Of a stretch of DNA of 64,000 nt, positions 10,358 through 20,547 are shown one piece after another. The position numbers and the translations under genes are program-made. The number at the start of each line of letters is the position of its first letter. The stretch's first letter is position 1. The DNA comes from Clavibacter michiganensis subsp. insidiosus (GTDB lineage Bacteria; Actinomycetota; Actinomycetes; Actinomycetales; Microbacteriaceae). Under the pieces are notes generated by a model that saw only the letters and a list, made by a program, of their open reading frames with translations, did no database searches and had not been told where the DNA came from. The stretch lies in contig NZ_MZMO01000001.1 in NCBI RefSeq assembly GCF_002240565.1, forward strand, positions 1,984,001-2,048,000, in the 5' to 3' direction.

Positions 10358-11922
10358 GAGGTCTTCCAGCCCTCGTCGGCGGCGTGGGCGATGGCCTCGC
10401 CGACGAGGAGGATCGACCCGGTGACGAGCGCCGCGCCCTTCCCGGTCTCGCCCGCGGAGTCGCGCGCGTCCTCCAGGGCGGTGCGGAGGTCGGGCTCGAC
10501 CGTGACGCGGTCGCGGCCGACGACGTCGACGACGATGCGCGCCAGCTCGTCGGGATCCACCGAGCGCTCGGACGTGGAGCGCGTGACGATGAAGTGGTCG
10601 ACCACGGGCGCGAGCTCCCGCACGATGCCCTCCGCGTCCTTGTCCGCGAGCACGCCGATGACGGCCGTGACGCGGTCGAAGGTGAAGTACACGGGCAGCG
10701 CGGCCGCGAGCGACGCGGCGCCCGCGGGGTTGTGCGCGGCGTCGACCAGCACGGTCGGCTCGGTGCCGACGACCTGCAGGCGTCCGGGGCTCGTCGCGGT
10801 GGCGAGGCCCTCCGCGAGCACGTCGTCGTGGATGGCGTGGTCGCCGCCGCCGAGGAACGACTCGACCGCGGCGATCGCCACCGCGGCGTTCTGCGCCTGG
10901 TGCGCGCCGAACATGGGCAGGAACACGTCGCGGTAGGTGCCCGCGAGGCCCTGCACGCTGATCACCTGGCCGCCGACCGCGAGCGTCGTGTCGAGGAGGC
11001 GGAAGCGCTCGCCCTCGATCGACCAGGTGGACTCCGTGAGCTCGGCCGCGCGCGTGAGCTCGGCCACGACCTCGGGCACCTGCGCGCTCGAGACGACGTC
11101 CGCGGCGGGCTTCACGATTCCGGACTTGGTGCGGGCGATCTCCGCGACGGTGGATCCCAGCCGCTGCGTGTGGTCGAGCGAGACGGGCGTGAAGACGGCG
11201 ACCTGGCCGTCGCCGACGTTGGTGCTGTCCCACTCGCCGCCCATGCCGACCTCGATCACGGCCACGTCGACGGGCGCGTCGGCGAACGACGCGAACGCGA
11301 GCACCGTGAGCGCCTCGAAGAACGTCACCGGCTCCTCGCCCGTGGCGACGAGCTCGCGGTCGACCAGGTCGATGAAGGGCTCGACGTCGGCCCAGTTGCG
11401 GCTGAGCGCCTCGTCGGTGATCGGCAGCCCGTCGACGACGATGCGCTCGTTGAAGCGCACGAGGTGCGGGCTCGTGAAGAGGCCCGTGCGGAGGCCCGCG
11501 GCGCGCAGGATGCTCTCGGTCATCCGGCTCGTCGAGGTCTTCCCGTTGGTGCCGGTGACGTGCACGATCGGGTACGCGCGCTGCGGGTCGCCGAGCAGCT
11601 CGACCACGCGGCGGGTGGCGGACAGGCGCGGCTGCGGCGCCTGCTCCCCCATGCGCGCGAGGAGCGCCTGGTACACAGCGTCGCCCTCGCGCTCGAAGTA
11701 GTTCTCGTCGTCGACCTCGCGGCCGGCCACGATCGACTGCTCGGCCTCGCGGCGGAGCTCGGCGGCGTCGTCCGCGAAGAGCTGGTCGTCGCTCAGCCCG
11801 TCGACGTCGGGGTCGAGCGCACGGGCCGCGGCGTCGACGCCCTCGTCCGTCTCCGGCTCGAAGTCGTCGTCGCGCCGGGGCTCGTCGTCGTCGAAGGGGC
11901 GTCCGCCCCGCTGGTCGCTCAT
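10354..11922 (-). CDS. folC: Bifunctional folylpolyglutamate/dihydrofolate synthase FolC
   Basis: Adds glutamate to dihydropteroate and to folates, ATP-dependent. The Mur-ligase-type P-loop [15 protein letters not shown] lies near residues 120-134, followed by [12 protein letters not shown] and the C-terminal ligase domain with [12 protein letters not shown]. An unusually acidic N-terminal extension of about 75 residues precedes the catalytic part. The alternative internal Met91 is too close to the P-loop to be the start. Its ATG overlaps the ileS stop (ATGA). Confidence 0.94.
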   Translation of the reverse strand: MSDQRGGRPFDDDEPRRDDDFEPETDEGVDAAARALDPDVDGLSDDQLFADDAAELRREAEQSIVAGREVDDENYFEREGDAVYQALLARMGEQAPQPRLSATRRVVELLGDPQRAYPIVHVTGTNGKTSTSRMTESILRAAGLRTGLFTSPHLVRFNERIVVDGLPITDEALSRNWADVEPFIDLVDRELVATGEEPVTFFEALTVLAFASFADAPVDVAVIEVGMGGEWDSTNVGDGQVAVFTPVSLDHTQRLGSTVAEIARTKSGIVKPAADVVSSAQVPEVVAELTRAAELTESTWSIEGERFRLLDTTLAVGGQVISVQGLAGTYRDVFLPMFGAHQAQNAAVAIAAVESFLGGGDHAIHDDVLAEGLATATSPGRLQVVGTEPTVLVDAAHNPAGAASLAAALPVYFTFDRVTAVIGVLADKDAEGIVRELAPVVDHFIVTRSTSERSVDPDELARIVVDVVGRDRVTVEPDLRTALEDARDSAGETGKGAALVTGSILLVGEAIAHAADEGWKTS

Positions 11923-14900
11923 GCTCGCTCCACCTCGATGTACAGGGGCGATCCGCCGCCGACGGTGATGACGGATTCCGTCGCCTGGTCGTCCGCGTCG
12001 ATCCGCAGCGCCACCGCCAGGGTCTCACGGGCGATGAGGTCGCGGAACCGCTCGGCCTGCGCGGCGCCGGCGGCGTCCAGCCGGATCACCAGGGAGATGC
12101 GGTCGCTCACGTCGAGCCCCGCTCCCTTCCGCGCGTCCTGCACGTTCCGCACGACGTCGCGTGCCAGGCCCTCGGCCTCGAGCTCGGGGGTGAGCGCGGT
12201 GTCGAGCAGCAGGAAGCCGCCGCCCGGCAGCAGCGCGAGCGCCTGGTCGGCGCGGTCGCCCGCGACCTCCAGGACGAGCTCGTACTCGCCGGCCACGAGC
12301 GGCACGCCGCCCGCGACGACCTCGCCGTCGGACTCGGTCCAGTCGCCCGCGCGGGCGGCCTGGATCACCTGCTGCACGCCCTTGCCGAGGCGGGGCCCGG
12401 CGACGCGCGCGGCGACGGTGAGGCGGCGCGTGATGCCCGCGTCCGCCGCGCTCGTCGGGGTCAGCTCCACCACGGAGACGGCCTTGACGTTGAGCTCGTC
12501 GCGCAGGATGTCCTCGAACCGGGCGAGGCCGTCCGCGTCGTCGCTCACGACCGTGAGGCGCGCGAGCGGCTGGCGGACGCGGAGGCCCGACTGCTTGCGG
12601 AGCGACAGCGCGGTCGAGGCGACCTGGCGGACCCGGTCCATCACCTCGACGAGGCGGTCGTCCGCGGGCAGCTCGTCGGGCTCCGGCCAGTCCTCCAGGT
12701 GGACGCTGCGACCACCGGTGAGGTCCTTCCAGATGCGCTCGGACACGAGCGGGAGGAGCGGCGCGGCGACGCGCGTCACGGTCTCGAGGACCGTGTACAG
12801 GGTGTCGAACGCGCGCGTGTCACCCGCCTCCGTACCCGCCCAGAAGCGGTCGCGGCTGCGGCGCACGTACCAGTTGGTGAGCACGTCGGCGAAGTCGCGG
12901 AGCGAGGCCGCGGCCAGCGTCGAGTCGAGCGCGGTCATGTGCTCCGTGACCTCGGTCACGAGGCGGCGCGTGCGGGCCAGGACGTAGCGGTCCAGCACGT
13001 CGTCGCTCGTCGTGTCCCGCGTCGCCTCGTACCCGCCCGGCTGCGCGGAGTTGGCGTAGAGCGAGAAGAAGTACCAGGTGCTCCAGAGCGGGAGCAGCAC
13101 CTGGCGGACGCCCTCGCGGATCCCCTCCTCGGTGACGACCAGGTTGCCGCCGCGGAGCACGGGGCTCGCGAGGAGGAACCAGCGCATGGCGTCGGATCCG
13201 TCGCGGTCGAACACCTCGTTGACGTCCGGGTAGTTGCGCAGCGACTTCGACATCTTCTGCCCGTCGTTGCCGAGCACGATGCCGTGGCTCACGACGCTGG
13301 AGAACGCCGGGCGCTCGAACAGCGCCGTCGAGAGCGCGTGCAGCGTGTAGAACCACCCGCGGGTCTGGCCGATGTACTCGACGATGAAGTCCGCCGGGCT
13401 GTGCTGGTCGAACCACTCGCGGTTCTCGAACGGGTAGTGCACCTGCGCGAACGGCATGGACCCCGAGTCGAACCAGACGTCGAGCACGTCCTCGATGCGG
13501 CGCATGGTGCTCTTCCCCGTCGGGTCGTCGGGGTTCGGGCGCGTGAGCCGGTCGATGAACGGGCGGTGCAGGTCGGTCGGGCGCACGCCGAAGTCGGCCT
13601 CGAGCTCGTCGAGGCTGCCGTAGACGTCGATGCGCGGGTAGGCCGGGTCGTCGCTCTTCCACACCGGGATGGGGCTGCCCCAGAACCGGTTGCGCGAGAT
13701 GGACCAGTCGCGGGCGTTGCCGATCCACTTGCCGAACTGGCCGTCCTTGACGTTCTCGGGCGTCCACGTGATGTCCTGGTTGAGGCGCACCATGTCGTCG
13801 CGGAAGTCGGTGACGCGCACGAACCAGCTGGAGACGGCCTTGTAGATGAGCGGGTTCTTGCAGCGCCAGCAGTGCGGGTAGGAGTGCTCGTAGCTGGCCT
13901 GGCGGATGAGGCGGCCCTGCGCCTTGAGCATGCGCGTGAGCGTCTTCCCGGCGTCGGACCACAGCTCCCCCGCGACGTCGGGCACGGTGTCGACGAATCG
14001 GCCGCCCTCGTCGAGCGACAGGATCACGGGGATCCCGGCGGCGGCGCAGACCTGCTGGTCCTCCTCGCCGTAGGCCGGGGCCTGGTGGACGATGCCGGTG
14101 CCGTCGGTGGTCGTGACGTAGTCCGCGACGAGCACCTGCCAGGCGTTCTCGGTGCCGAACCTCTCCGTGTCCGCGTAGAAGTCCCAGAGGCGGTCGTAGG
14201 CGACGCCCTCGAGCTGGCGGCCGAGCACGGTGCGGGAGACGGCGGCGCGCGCCTCGTCGGCGGACGCGTAGCCGAGGTCCTTGGCGTAGTTCCCGACGAG
14301 GTCCTGGGCGATGAGGTACTCGGATCCGAGCACCTCGGCCGCCAGCTGCACGGACGACTCCCGGGGCAGCGCGTCGGGCGCCTCGGCGTCGGGCGTGCCC
14401 GCGGGGCCGGCGGGCACCACGGCGTAGGTGACGTCCGGCCCGACCGCGAGCGCCATGTTGGTGGGGAGGGTCCAGGGCGTGGTCGTCCAGGCGAGCGCGC
14501 GCACGGCGGTGAGGCCGAGCGACTCCGCCTTGGCGCCCACGAGCGGGAACGTGACGGTGACGGACTGGTCCTGGCGCATGCGGTAGACGTCGTCGTCCAT
14601 CCGCAGCTCGTGGTTGCTCAGCGGGGTCTGGTCGTGCCAGCAGTACGGCAGCACGCGGAAGCCCTCGTAGGCGAGGCCCTTGTCGTGCAGCTGTTTGAAG
14701 GCCCAGATGACCGACTCCATGAAGTCGATGTCGAGCGTCTTGTAGTCGTCCTCGAAGTCGACCCAGCGGGCGGAGCGCGTGACGTAGTCCTCCCACTCCC
14801 CCGTGTACTCGAGCACGGAGCGGCGGGCGACGGCGTTGAACGCCTCGACGCCCATCTCCTCGATCTCGCTCTTCTCGGTGATCCCGAGCTGGCGCATCGC

Positions 14901-15221
14901 CTCGAGCTCCGCCGGGAGGCCGTGCGTGTCCCAGCCGAAGCGGCGGTGGACCTGCCTGCCGCGCATGGTCTGGAAGCGCGGGAAGGCGTCCTTCGCGTAG
15001 CCCGTGAGGAGGTGCCCGTAGTGCGGGAGGCCGTTGGCGAACGGCGGGCCGTCGTAGAAGACCCACTCGTCGCATCCCTCGCGCCGCTCGACGGAGGCGC
15101 GGAAGGTGTCGTCGCGCTTCCAGAAGGCGAGGATGCCCTTCTCGACGTCCGGGAACCGCGGGCTCGCGGCGACCTGGTCGGGGGCGCTCGGGTCGTCGGG
15201 GACGGGACGGGGGTAGGTCAT
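11919..15221 (-). CDS. ileS: Isoleucyl-tRNA synthetase
   Basis: Charges tRNA-Ile. The start at 15221 ([10 protein letters not shown]) has AGGAG five bases upstream; the 34 extra codons available upstream fall inside the T-box leader. The 1100-residue protein has the HIGH-type motif GLPHYGHL, the KMSKS loop [10 protein letters not shown], an editing domain between them and an anticodon-binding C-terminal part. Length and a HCWRC pair resemble the longer, eukaryote-like (type 2) IleS, often linked to low mupirocin sensitivity; that last point is inference. First gene of the operon with folC, DUF4233 and ndk. Confidence 0.96.
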   Translation of the reverse strand: MTYPRPVPDDPSAPDQVAASPRFPDVEKGILAFWKRDDTFRASVERREGCDEWVFYDGPPFANGLPHYGHLLTGYAKDAFPRFQTMRGRQVHRRFGWDTHGLPAELEAMRQLGITEKSEIEEMGVEAFNAVARRSVLEYTGEWEDYVTRSARWVDFEDDYKTLDIDFMESVIWAFKQLHDKGLAYEGFRVLPYCWHDQTPLSNHELRMDDDVYRMRQDQSVTVTFPLVGAKAESLGLTAVRALAWTTTPWTLPTNMALAVGPDVTYAVVPAGPAGTPDAEAPDALPRESSVQLAAEVLGSEYLIAQDLVGNYAKDLGYASADEARAAVSRTVLGRQLEGVAYDRLWDFYADTERFGTENAWQVLVADYVTTTDGTGIVHQAPAYGEEDQQVCAAAGIPVILSLDEGGRFVDTVPDVAGELWSDAGKTLTRMLKAQGRLIRQASYEHSYPHCWRCKNPLIYKAVSSWFVRVTDFRDDMVRLNQDITWTPENVKDGQFGKWIGNARDWSISRNRFWGSPIPVWKSDDPAYPRIDVYGSLDELEADFGVRPTDLHRPFIDRLTRPNPDDPTGKSTMRRIEDVLDVWFDSGSMPFAQVHYPFENREWFDQHSPADFIVEYIGQTRGWFYTLHALSTALFERPAFSSVVSHGIVLGNDGQKMSKSLRNYPDVNEVFDRDGSDAMRWFLLASPVLRGGNLVVTEEGIREGVRQVLLPLWSTWYFFSLYANSAQPGGYEATRDTTSDDVLDRYVLARTRRLVTEVTEHMTALDSTLAAASLRDFADVLTNWYVRRSRDRFWAGTEAGDTRAFDTLYTVLETVTRVAAPLLPLVSERIWKDLTGGRSVHLEDWPEPDELPADDRLVEVMDRVRQVASTALSLRKQSGLRVRQPLARLTVVSDDADGLARFEDILRDELNVKAVSVVELTPTSAADAGITRRLTVAARVAGPRLGKGVQQVIQAARAGDWTESDGEVVAGGVPLVAGEYELVLEVAGDRADQALALLPGGGFLLLDTALTPELEAEGLARDVVRNVQDARKGAGLDVSDRISLVIRLDAAGAAQAERFRDLIARETLAVALRIDADDQATESVITVGGGSPLYIEVERA

Positions 15222-15425
15222 GGCAACTCCTGCGGCGATGAGGATCTCCGCGAGGACGCCCGGATCCCTGATGCGGATCCCCGAGCGCGGTACCACCCCG
15301 CTTGCCGCGCGACGCGCGACCACTCTCCTGAGGCGATGACGGGCCCGACCCGTTCGGTTCTACCTTCCCCGCGGACGGGGCTCTCTTCCGAAGGCTCCCC
15401 GGTGATGGCCGGATCGGCGCCTGTG
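15222..15425 (-). promoter_or_regulatory. ileS T-box riboswitch, translational, ultra-short Stem I
   Basis: The minus strand carries the T-box core GGGTGGTACCGCG (15298-15286). The TGGT bulge would pair with the 3' end of uncharged tRNA with discriminator A, as in tRNA-Ile. Upstream, a tiny stem CCGG/CCGG (15412-15409 and 15402-15399) holds the Ile specifier ATC (15406-15404). Stem II (GAGCCTTCGGAAG) and the Stem IIA/B region (GAACCGAACGGG) lie between. No intrinsic terminator is present. This is the actinobacterial class that frees the ribosome-binding site of ileS when tRNA-Ile is uncharged. The transcription start is inferred from TAGGAT at 15437-15432. Confidence 0.93.
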
Positions 15426-15431
15426 CTGACG

Positions 15432-15437
15432 ATCCTA
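15432..15437 (-). promoter_or_regulatory. -10 element for the ileS T-box transcript
   Basis: TAGGAT on the minus strand, about seven bases before the expected start of the T-box leader. No convincing -35 was found. Confidence 0.5.
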
Positions 15438-15465
15438 GTGCGCCATCGCGCCGGGATCGGCGAAG

Positions 15466-16224
15466 CTAGCCGCCGAGCTGGGCCCGGTACGCGTCGGCGC
15501 GGTACGGCAGGTCGAACGACTCACGGCCCGCGGTGTCGGGGTGTCCGGCGAGCAGGGTGCGGATGTCGTCGAGCACGCGGGCGCGCTCGTGCTCCGGCAG
15601 CACGATGATCCGGCTGATGGATCCGGCGAGGGCCACCACGTCCTCGGGGGTCATGCGGTGCACGTGGGCGAACGAGGCGTGCTCGACCGGGCCGAAGCCG
15701 GGGAACGGGCCGGGCTCCGGCGCACGTCCGCCGGGGCGCCGCCCGGCCTCGATGAGGGCGTCGAGCTCGCGGACCCAGTCGACCTCCACGTCCATGACGT
15801 TCCCGACCATGCCGAGGCGCCCGCCCGGGCGGAGCACGCGCGGGGCCTCGCGCGCCGCGGCCCCCGCGTCCATCCAGTGCCACGCCTGCGCCACGAGCAC
15901 GGCGTCCTCCTCGCCGTCGCCCACCGGGATCTCCTCGCCGCTGCCCGCCCGGACGTCGACGCCCGGCGACGCCGCCTGCAGGACCTGCCGCATCCCCGCG
16001 TCGGGCTCGACCGCGGTGACGGCGAGGCCGCGCGCGGCGAGCAGGCGCGTGAGCTTGCCGGTCCCCGCGCCCAGGTCCACGACGCGGCGGGCGCCGGCCG
16101 GGAGCATCCACTCGACGGCGGCGTCGGGGTAGCCCGGGCGGACCCGGTCGTACTGGTCGGCCACCGATCCGAACGAGGAGGCGAGGGCGGCGAGGTCGGA
16201 CGGGCCGGGGGCGTCGGAGGTCAT
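15466..16224 (-). CDS. Class I SAM-dependent methyltransferase
   Basis: A 252-residue protein with the SAM-binding motif VVDLGAGTGKLTRLL (about 47-61), the acidic motif VTAVEPD, and the post-motif VLRPGGRLGMVG. It resembles trans-aconitate/ubiquinone-type small-molecule methyltransferases, but the substrate is unknown. The start at 16224 (MTSDAPG) was preferred over the ATG at 16275; a GAGGAT hexamer lies six bases before it, consistent with a leaderless start. It ends about 30 bases before the ileS -10 element. Confidence 0.85.
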   Translation of the reverse strand: MTSDAPGPSDLAALASSFGSVADQYDRVRPGYPDAAVEWMLPAGARRVVDLGAGTGKLTRLLAARGLAVTAVEPDAGMRQVLQAASPGVDVRAGSGEEIPVGDGEEDAVLVAQAWHWMDAGAAAREAPRVLRPGGRLGMVGNVMDVEVDWVRELDALIEAGRRPGGRAPEPGPFPGFGPVEHASFAHVHRMTPEDVVALAGSISRIIVLPEHERARVLDDIRTLLAGHPDTAGRESFDLPYRADAYRAQLGG

Positions 16225-16285
16225 GCGGACATCCTCGCCCGCGGGGCCGCGTGCGCGGCGGGGCTCGCCGCGCACGCGGATCCGT

Positions 16286-17014
16286 TCACCCGAGGCGCGC
16301 GCCGCTGCGCTGCAGCCGGCCCGGGTCGAGCTCGATCCCCGGGACGGTGGCCGTGCGGCCCGAGACGTCCGTGACGCGCACCGCGTAGGGGCCCGCGCCG
16401 AGCCCCGAGGCGACCCGGTCGCCGTACGTCGTCCGCGACAGCGGGATCCAGCCCGCGCCCGCCCGCACCTCGACCGAGCGCAGCTCCGTCCCGGCGTCCA
16501 CGACCTGGATCGCCGTCCAGTACGGGTTCGAGCCGTCCTTGACGAGGAAGGCGAGCGGCGGGACCGCGGGGGCCGCGACGGGCGAGTACGAGATCGGGAC
16601 GATGCCGGCGTCGACGTCGCCGATGGCGCGGAACGCCTCCTCGCTGAGGTCGAGGTGGCCGTGCTCGCACCCGGGGCAGAGGTCGACGACCTCGACGCGC
16701 ACGGTGCCGCGCGGGCCGGTGACGTCGAGGTAGGTGCCGCACGCGGAGCTGCCGGCGTAGTCGTCGGGGCTGACCGCCACGTCGAGGCGGTCCGTCGGGA
16801 TCGCCGGGAGGGAGCAGTTCCCGTTCGTCGTGCTGCCGTCGGGTCCGAGGGAGTAGTGCGTGGCCCGGCCGGACCCGGCGGCGACGGCCGACGCGGATCC
16901 GGCGGGGCCGACGGTCGCGAGGCCGACGACCGCCACGAGCAGGGCGAGCAGCACGGGGACGAGCCGGTGCTGGCGGCGGAGCGGGCGGGGGCGGGATCCG
17001 AGGGGGCGGGGCAT
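16286..17014 (-). CDS. Secreted bacterial expansin (EXLX type)
   Basis: Expansins loosen plant cell walls without hydrolysis and aid xylem colonisation by bacterial pathogens. The 242-residue precursor has an Arg-rich start, a hydrophobic segment and a likely signal peptidase site after SASA (about 41). Domain D1 (GH45-like double-psi barrel, about 48-140) shows GRATHYS, ACGTYLDVTGPRGTV, VVDLCPGCEHGHLDLS and the catalytic-like Asp. Domain D2 (CBM63, about 142-235) shows FLVKDGSNPYWTAIQV and a following aromatic surface. No cellulase is fused, so this is the stand-alone form known from Clavibacter. The start at 17014 (MPRPLGSR) is the first Met of the secreted product. Confidence 0.9.
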   Translation of the reverse strand: MPRPLGSRPRPLRRQHRLVPVLLALLVAVVGLATVGPAGSASAVAAGSGRATHYSLGPDGSTTNGNCSLPAIPTDRLDVAVSPDDYAGSSACGTYLDVTGPRGTVRVEVVDLCPGCEHGHLDLSEEAFRAIGDVDAGIVPISYSPVAAPAVPPLAFLVKDGSNPYWTAIQVVDAGTELRSVEVRAGAGWIPLSRTTYGDRVASGLGAGPYAVRVTDVSGRTATVPGIELDPGRLQRSGARLG

Positions 17015-17123
17015 GGCGGTCCTTCGCGTCGTCGCGGGAGCGGACGCGGTCGCGCCGCCCGGCCTGGCTACGAGCGGCAGGGCCGGCGACGGCGGAACGG
17101 CCCCCAGATGCGTGCGCCGCGCG

Positions 17124-17729
17124 TCAGGCGAGCGCGGCGGCGAGCGCCGGGCGGAGGGGATCGAGCGCCAGGCGGACGGCGTCCTCGAGCGGGCCGCGGC
17201 CGACGCCGTCGCCGGCCCACGCGACGACCGCTGCGGCCGTCGCGGCGGCGACCACGGCGGCGGCGACGCGCACGGGCGCCGCGGACGCCCGGCGGCCGGA
17301 CGCGCGCGCGATGGCCTGCGCGACGGGATCCACGAGCGGCGCCGCGCGCGCCACCCCCTCCCCCTGCACGTCGGCGCCCAGGCCCATGACCTCGTGCTGC
17401 GTGAGGGCGAGCGGCAGCCAGCCCTCGCCGCGGGAGCGGGCGGCGCCGATGAGCGCGTCGACGACGCCGTCGACCGCCGGGCCGCCCGGATCCACCGACG
17501 CGAGCGCCTCGCCGCACGCACGCAGGGTGTCGTCGAGCCCCGCCCACAGGAGGTCGGCCTTGGACGCGAAGTAGTTGAAGAAGGTGGCCCGGCTGACCCC
17601 GGCGCGCTGGGCGATCTGCTCGACGGTGGTCGCGGCGTAGGTGTTCTCGAGGAAGAGCTCCGCGGCCGCCTCCTCGAGCGTCGCGCGCGACGAGCGGCGC
17701 GGGCGGCCGGCGGGACGGGCGGAGGGCAT
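17124..17729 (-). CDS. TetR/AcrR family transcriptional regulator
   Basis: One-component regulator. The 201-residue protein has an N-terminal helix-turn-helix (TLEEAAAELFLENTYAATTV, then AQRAGVSRATFFNYFASKAD) and a variable Ala-rich ligand domain. The start at 17729 (MPSARPAGRP) was chosen over 17822 because the extra segment covers the intergenic inverted repeat; CAGGAT lies six bases upstream. Divergent from the importer operon at 17834, which it probably controls through the operator at 17766-17792. Confidence 0.9.
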   Translation of the reverse strand: MPSARPAGRPRRSSRATLEEAAAELFLENTYAATTVEQIAQRAGVSRATFFNYFASKADLLWAGLDDTLRACGEALASVDPGGPAVDGVVDALIGAARSRGEGWLPLALTQHEVMGLGADVQGEGVARAAPLVDPVAQAIARASGRRASAAPVRVAAAVVAAATAAAVVAWAGDGVGRGPLEDAVRLALDPLRPALAAALA

Positions 17730-17765
17730 GCGCCCATCCTGGCGCACCGGGGCGCCGCCACCCGC

Positions 17766-17792
17766 GTATTGTTGGACGCGGTACAGAAACAC
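17766..17792. promoter_or_regulatory. Candidate TetR operator between regulator and importer
   Basis: Imperfect inverted repeat gtattgttggac-gcg-gtacagaaacac: 8 of 12 positions match across a 3-base centre. It sits midway in the 104-base divergent gap, the usual place for an autoregulatory TetR operator. It is the only AT-richer patch in the neighbourhood. Confidence 0.5.
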
Positions 17793-17833
17793 CCGCACCA
17801 GCGCCCCGAGCGGCGCGCACAACGGAAGTCCCC

Positions 17834-19480
17834 ATGATCCCCACCTCGCGCACCCGCGCCCTCGCGGGCCTCGGCGCCCTCGCCGCGACCGCCCTCCTCC
17901 TCACCGGATGCACCTCGGCCACCCCCGAGGCCTCGACCACGCCCGTCTCCGGCGGCACCCTCGTCTACGCGTCGGGCGACGCCGAGCCCGAGTGCCTCGA
18001 CCCGCACGTCGGCGGCAACTACCCGCAGGCGCTCGTCTCCTCCCAGTTCCTCGAGCCGCTGGTGTCGCTCGACGGGAAGGGCGGGATCACGCCGTGGCTC
18101 GCCGACAGCTGGACCTGGAGCGACGACGGGCTCGGGCTCGAGCTGAAGCTGCGCCAGGGGGTGACGTTCACCGACGGCACGCCGTTCGACGCGGGCGCGG
18201 TGGTCGCGAACATCCGCCACGTGCAGGATCCCGCGACGCTCTCCTCCACCGGCTACCTGGCGCTGCAGGCGATCACGGACGCGACCGCGGTCGACGCCTC
18301 CACCGTGCGGCTCACGCTCTCGACGCCCGACAGCGCGCTGCTCGAGTCCCTCTCGCAGCCGTGGCTCGCCATGGAGTCGCCCGCCGGGATCGCCCGCGGC
18401 ACGGACGCGAACTGCGCGCAGCCCATCGGCACCGGCCCCTTCAGCGTCGAGCGCTGGGACCGCCAGCAGTCGATCTCGCTCGTGCGCAACGACGCCTACT
18501 CGTCGCCGCCCGCCGACGCCGCGCACACCGGGCCGGCGTACCTCGAGCGCATCGACTGGCGCTTCCTGCCGGACGCCGCCTCCCGCTACGCGGCGCTGCA
18601 GAGCGGCGAGGTCGACGTGATCGACAACGCGCAGCCGGACGCGATCGCCTCGGCCACGGCGGGCGGCGCGCTCGGCGAGCTGGACGCGCCGCGGCCGGGC
18701 GCCGCGAACCGCATCGAGCTGAACTCGGGCCAGGCGCCCTTCGACGACGAGCGCGTGCGCGAGGCGTTCATCCGCGCGGCCGACGTCGACGCGGGGATCA
18801 CCGCACTGTTCCGGGGCACCGCCGAGCGCTCGTACTCGCCGCTCGCGAGCACGGAGCCGGCCGCCGTGTCCGACCCCGACCTCTTCGGCATCGACGCCGA
18901 CCGCGCGGCCCGGCTCCTCGACGAGGCGGGCTGGTCCGCGAAGGACGCCGACGGGATCCGCACGAAGGACGGCCAGCGCCTCACGCTGCGCTTCCCCGTG
19001 AGCACCAACCAGTCGATCCCGGCCGAGCAGTCACTCTTCGAGCAGATCCAGGCCACCACCAAGCAGGTCGGCTTCGACGTGCAGCTCGAGCCCATGGACC
19101 TCGCTTCCTGGTACGCGGCGCTCGGCGACGACGCGTACGAGCTCGTGAGCGCGCCGTACACGAAGGCGGGTCCCGACGTGCTCCGGATCCTCTACGACAC
19201 CTCCGGCATCACGCCCGCGCCGAGCGGCTACTTCGCCAACCACGCCAAGGTGTCGGTGCCGGAGATCGACCAGGCGCTCGCCGAGGCGCGCGCCACGACC
19301 GACCTCGACCGGCGGAACGCTCTCTACGCGGACGTGCAGCGTCGCGTGATGGCCGGGCACTGGATCCTGCCGCTCTACGACCAGCAGAACCACTTCCTGC
19401 ACGGCACCGCTGTCCAGGGCCTGCGTGCCCTGCCGTCGGTCTCCACGCCGACGCTGTACGACACCTGGCTCGCCCGGTGA
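17834..19480 (+). CDS. ABC importer substrate-binding lipoprotein, family 5 (peptide type)
   Basis: Extracellular binding protein of an oligopeptide/nickel/oligosaccharide-type importer. The 548-residue precursor has a lipoprotein signal with lipobox LLTGC (Cys26). Typical family 5 features follow: GGTLVYASGDAEPECLDPH, LADSWTWSDDGLGLELKLRQGVTFTDGTPFDA and the DVDAGITALFRGTAERSYSPLA region. The substrate cannot be read from sequence; peptides are the default, but some family members bind cello-oligosaccharides, which would fit the adjacent expansin. The stop overlaps the next gene by four bases. Confidence 0.92.
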   Translation: MIPTSRTRALAGLGALAATALLLTGCTSATPEASTTPVSGGTLVYASGDAEPECLDPHVGGNYPQALVSSQFLEPLVSLDGKGGITPWLADSWTWSDDGLGLELKLRQGVTFTDGTPFDAGAVVANIRHVQDPATLSSTGYLALQAITDATAVDASTVRLTLSTPDSALLESLSQPWLAMESPAGIARGTDANCAQPIGTGPFSVERWDRQQSISLVRNDAYSSPPADAAHTGPAYLERIDWRFLPDAASRYAALQSGEVDVIDNAQPDAIASATAGGALGELDAPRPGAANRIELNSGQAPFDDERVREAFIRAADVDAGITALFRGTAERSYSPLASTEPAAVSDPDLFGIDADRAARLLDEAGWSAKDADGIRTKDGQRLTLRFPVSTNQSIPAEQSLFEQIQATTKQVGFDVQLEPMDLASWYAALGDDAYELVSAPYTKAGPDVLRILYDTSGITPAPSGYFANHAKVSVPEIDQALAEARATTDLDRRNALYADVQRRVMAGHWILPLYDQQNHFLHGTAVQGLRALPSVSTPTLYDTWLAR

Positions 19481-20547
19481 TCCGAGGCCGCGCCGTCCGC
19501 GCGTCCGGCTCCCGAGGACCCGCGCTCCTGCGGGCGGTCGGGACCCGGATCGGCGGCGCGGTCCTCGTGCTCTGGGCGGTCGCGACCGTCACGTTCCTGG
19601 CGGTGCGGCTGATCCCGGGCGATCCGGCGCAGGCGATCCTCGGCGGCCCCGGCTCGCAGGCGCCGCCCGAGGCGGTCGCCGCGGTGCGCGCCGAGTACGG
19701 GCTCGACCAGCCGCTCCTCGTGCAGTACCTCGCGCAGCTCGGCCGGCTCGCGCAGGGCGACCTCGGTCGGTCGTACGCGCTCCGCGAGGACGTCGTGGCG
19801 GTGCTCGCGCGGCAGCTGCCGGGCACGCTGCTGCTGGCGGTGCTCGCGCTCGCCGTGGCGTGGATCCTCGCGCTCGGCCTGGCGCTCGTCTCCACCGGCG
19901 CCGGACGCCTCGCCGCCGCGGTGGGCGCGGGCGTCGAGATCGTGGCGGCGTCGCTGCCGCACTTCTGGATCGGCGTGGTGCTGATCCTCGTGTTCTCCAC
20001 CGGGCTCGGCTGGCTGCCGGCCGTGAGCGGACCATCGCCCGCGGGCCTCGTGCTCCCCGTCCTCACCCTCGCGATCCCGCTCGCCGGGTTCCTCGGGCAG
20101 ATCATGCGCGAGGCGCTGCTCGACGCGCTCGACTCCCAGTTCGCGCTCGCGGCCCGGGCCCGCGGCGAGTCGGAGGCCGGCGTGCGGCTGCGGCACACCC
20201 TGCGGCACGCGGCGGCCCCCGGGATCGCGCTCTCCGGCTGGGCGTTCGGCTTCCTCATCTCGGGAGCCGTGGTCGTCGAGCAGATCTTCGCCCGGCCCGG
20301 CCTCGGTCGCACCGCGCTCGCGGCCGTGACGAGCCGGGACGTCCCCGTCATCGTCGGCGTGGTGCTCGTCGTGGCGGTGATCTACATCGTGCTCACGGCC
20401 GTGACCGACCTCCTCGCGCGGATCGTCGACCCGCGCCTCGTGGATGCGCGCACCGGGCCCGTGCTCGCAGCCGCTCCCGTCCCCGCCGCGGCCTCTCCCG
20501 CAGTCGTCTCCGCAGCAGACGCCGACGCACCGGCGGCCGTCCGATGA
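19477..20547 (+). CDS. ABC importer permease 1 (DppB/OppB type)
   Basis: Inner-membrane subunit of the family 5 importer. The 356-residue protein starts at a GTG whose GTGA overlaps the binding-protein stop. It shows the family start TRIGGAVLVLWAVATVTFLAVRLIPGDPA, about six membrane spans, and the EAA loop for ATPase contact (LAARARGESEAGVRLRHTLR). An Ala/Pro-rich C-terminal tail of about 30 residues is unusual and probably disordered. The gene is embedded in a much longer open frame; the start rests on family alignment and the overlap. Confidence 0.9.
   Translation: MIRGRAVRASGSRGPALLRAVGTRIGGAVLVLWAVATVTFLAVRLIPGDPAQAILGGPGSQAPPEAVAAVRAEYGLDQPLLVQYLAQLGRLAQGDLGRSYALREDVVAVLARQLPGTLLLAVLALAVAWILALGLALVSTGAGRLAAAVGAGVEIVAASLPHFWIGVVLILVFSTGLGWLPAVSGPSPAGLVLPVLTLAIPLAGFLGQIMREALLDALDSQFALAARARGESEAGVRLRHTLRHAAAPGIALSGWAFGFLISGAVVVEQIFARPGLGRTALAAVTSRDVPVIVGVVLVVAVIYIVLTAVTDLLARIVDPRLVDARTGPVLAAAPVPAAASPAVVSAADADAPAAVR

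Noticed and set aside
15222..15323. Upstream ATG of ileS at 15323.
   Set aside because: The added codons lie inside the T-box core and antiterminator region. The ATG at 15221 has a proper AGGAG site.
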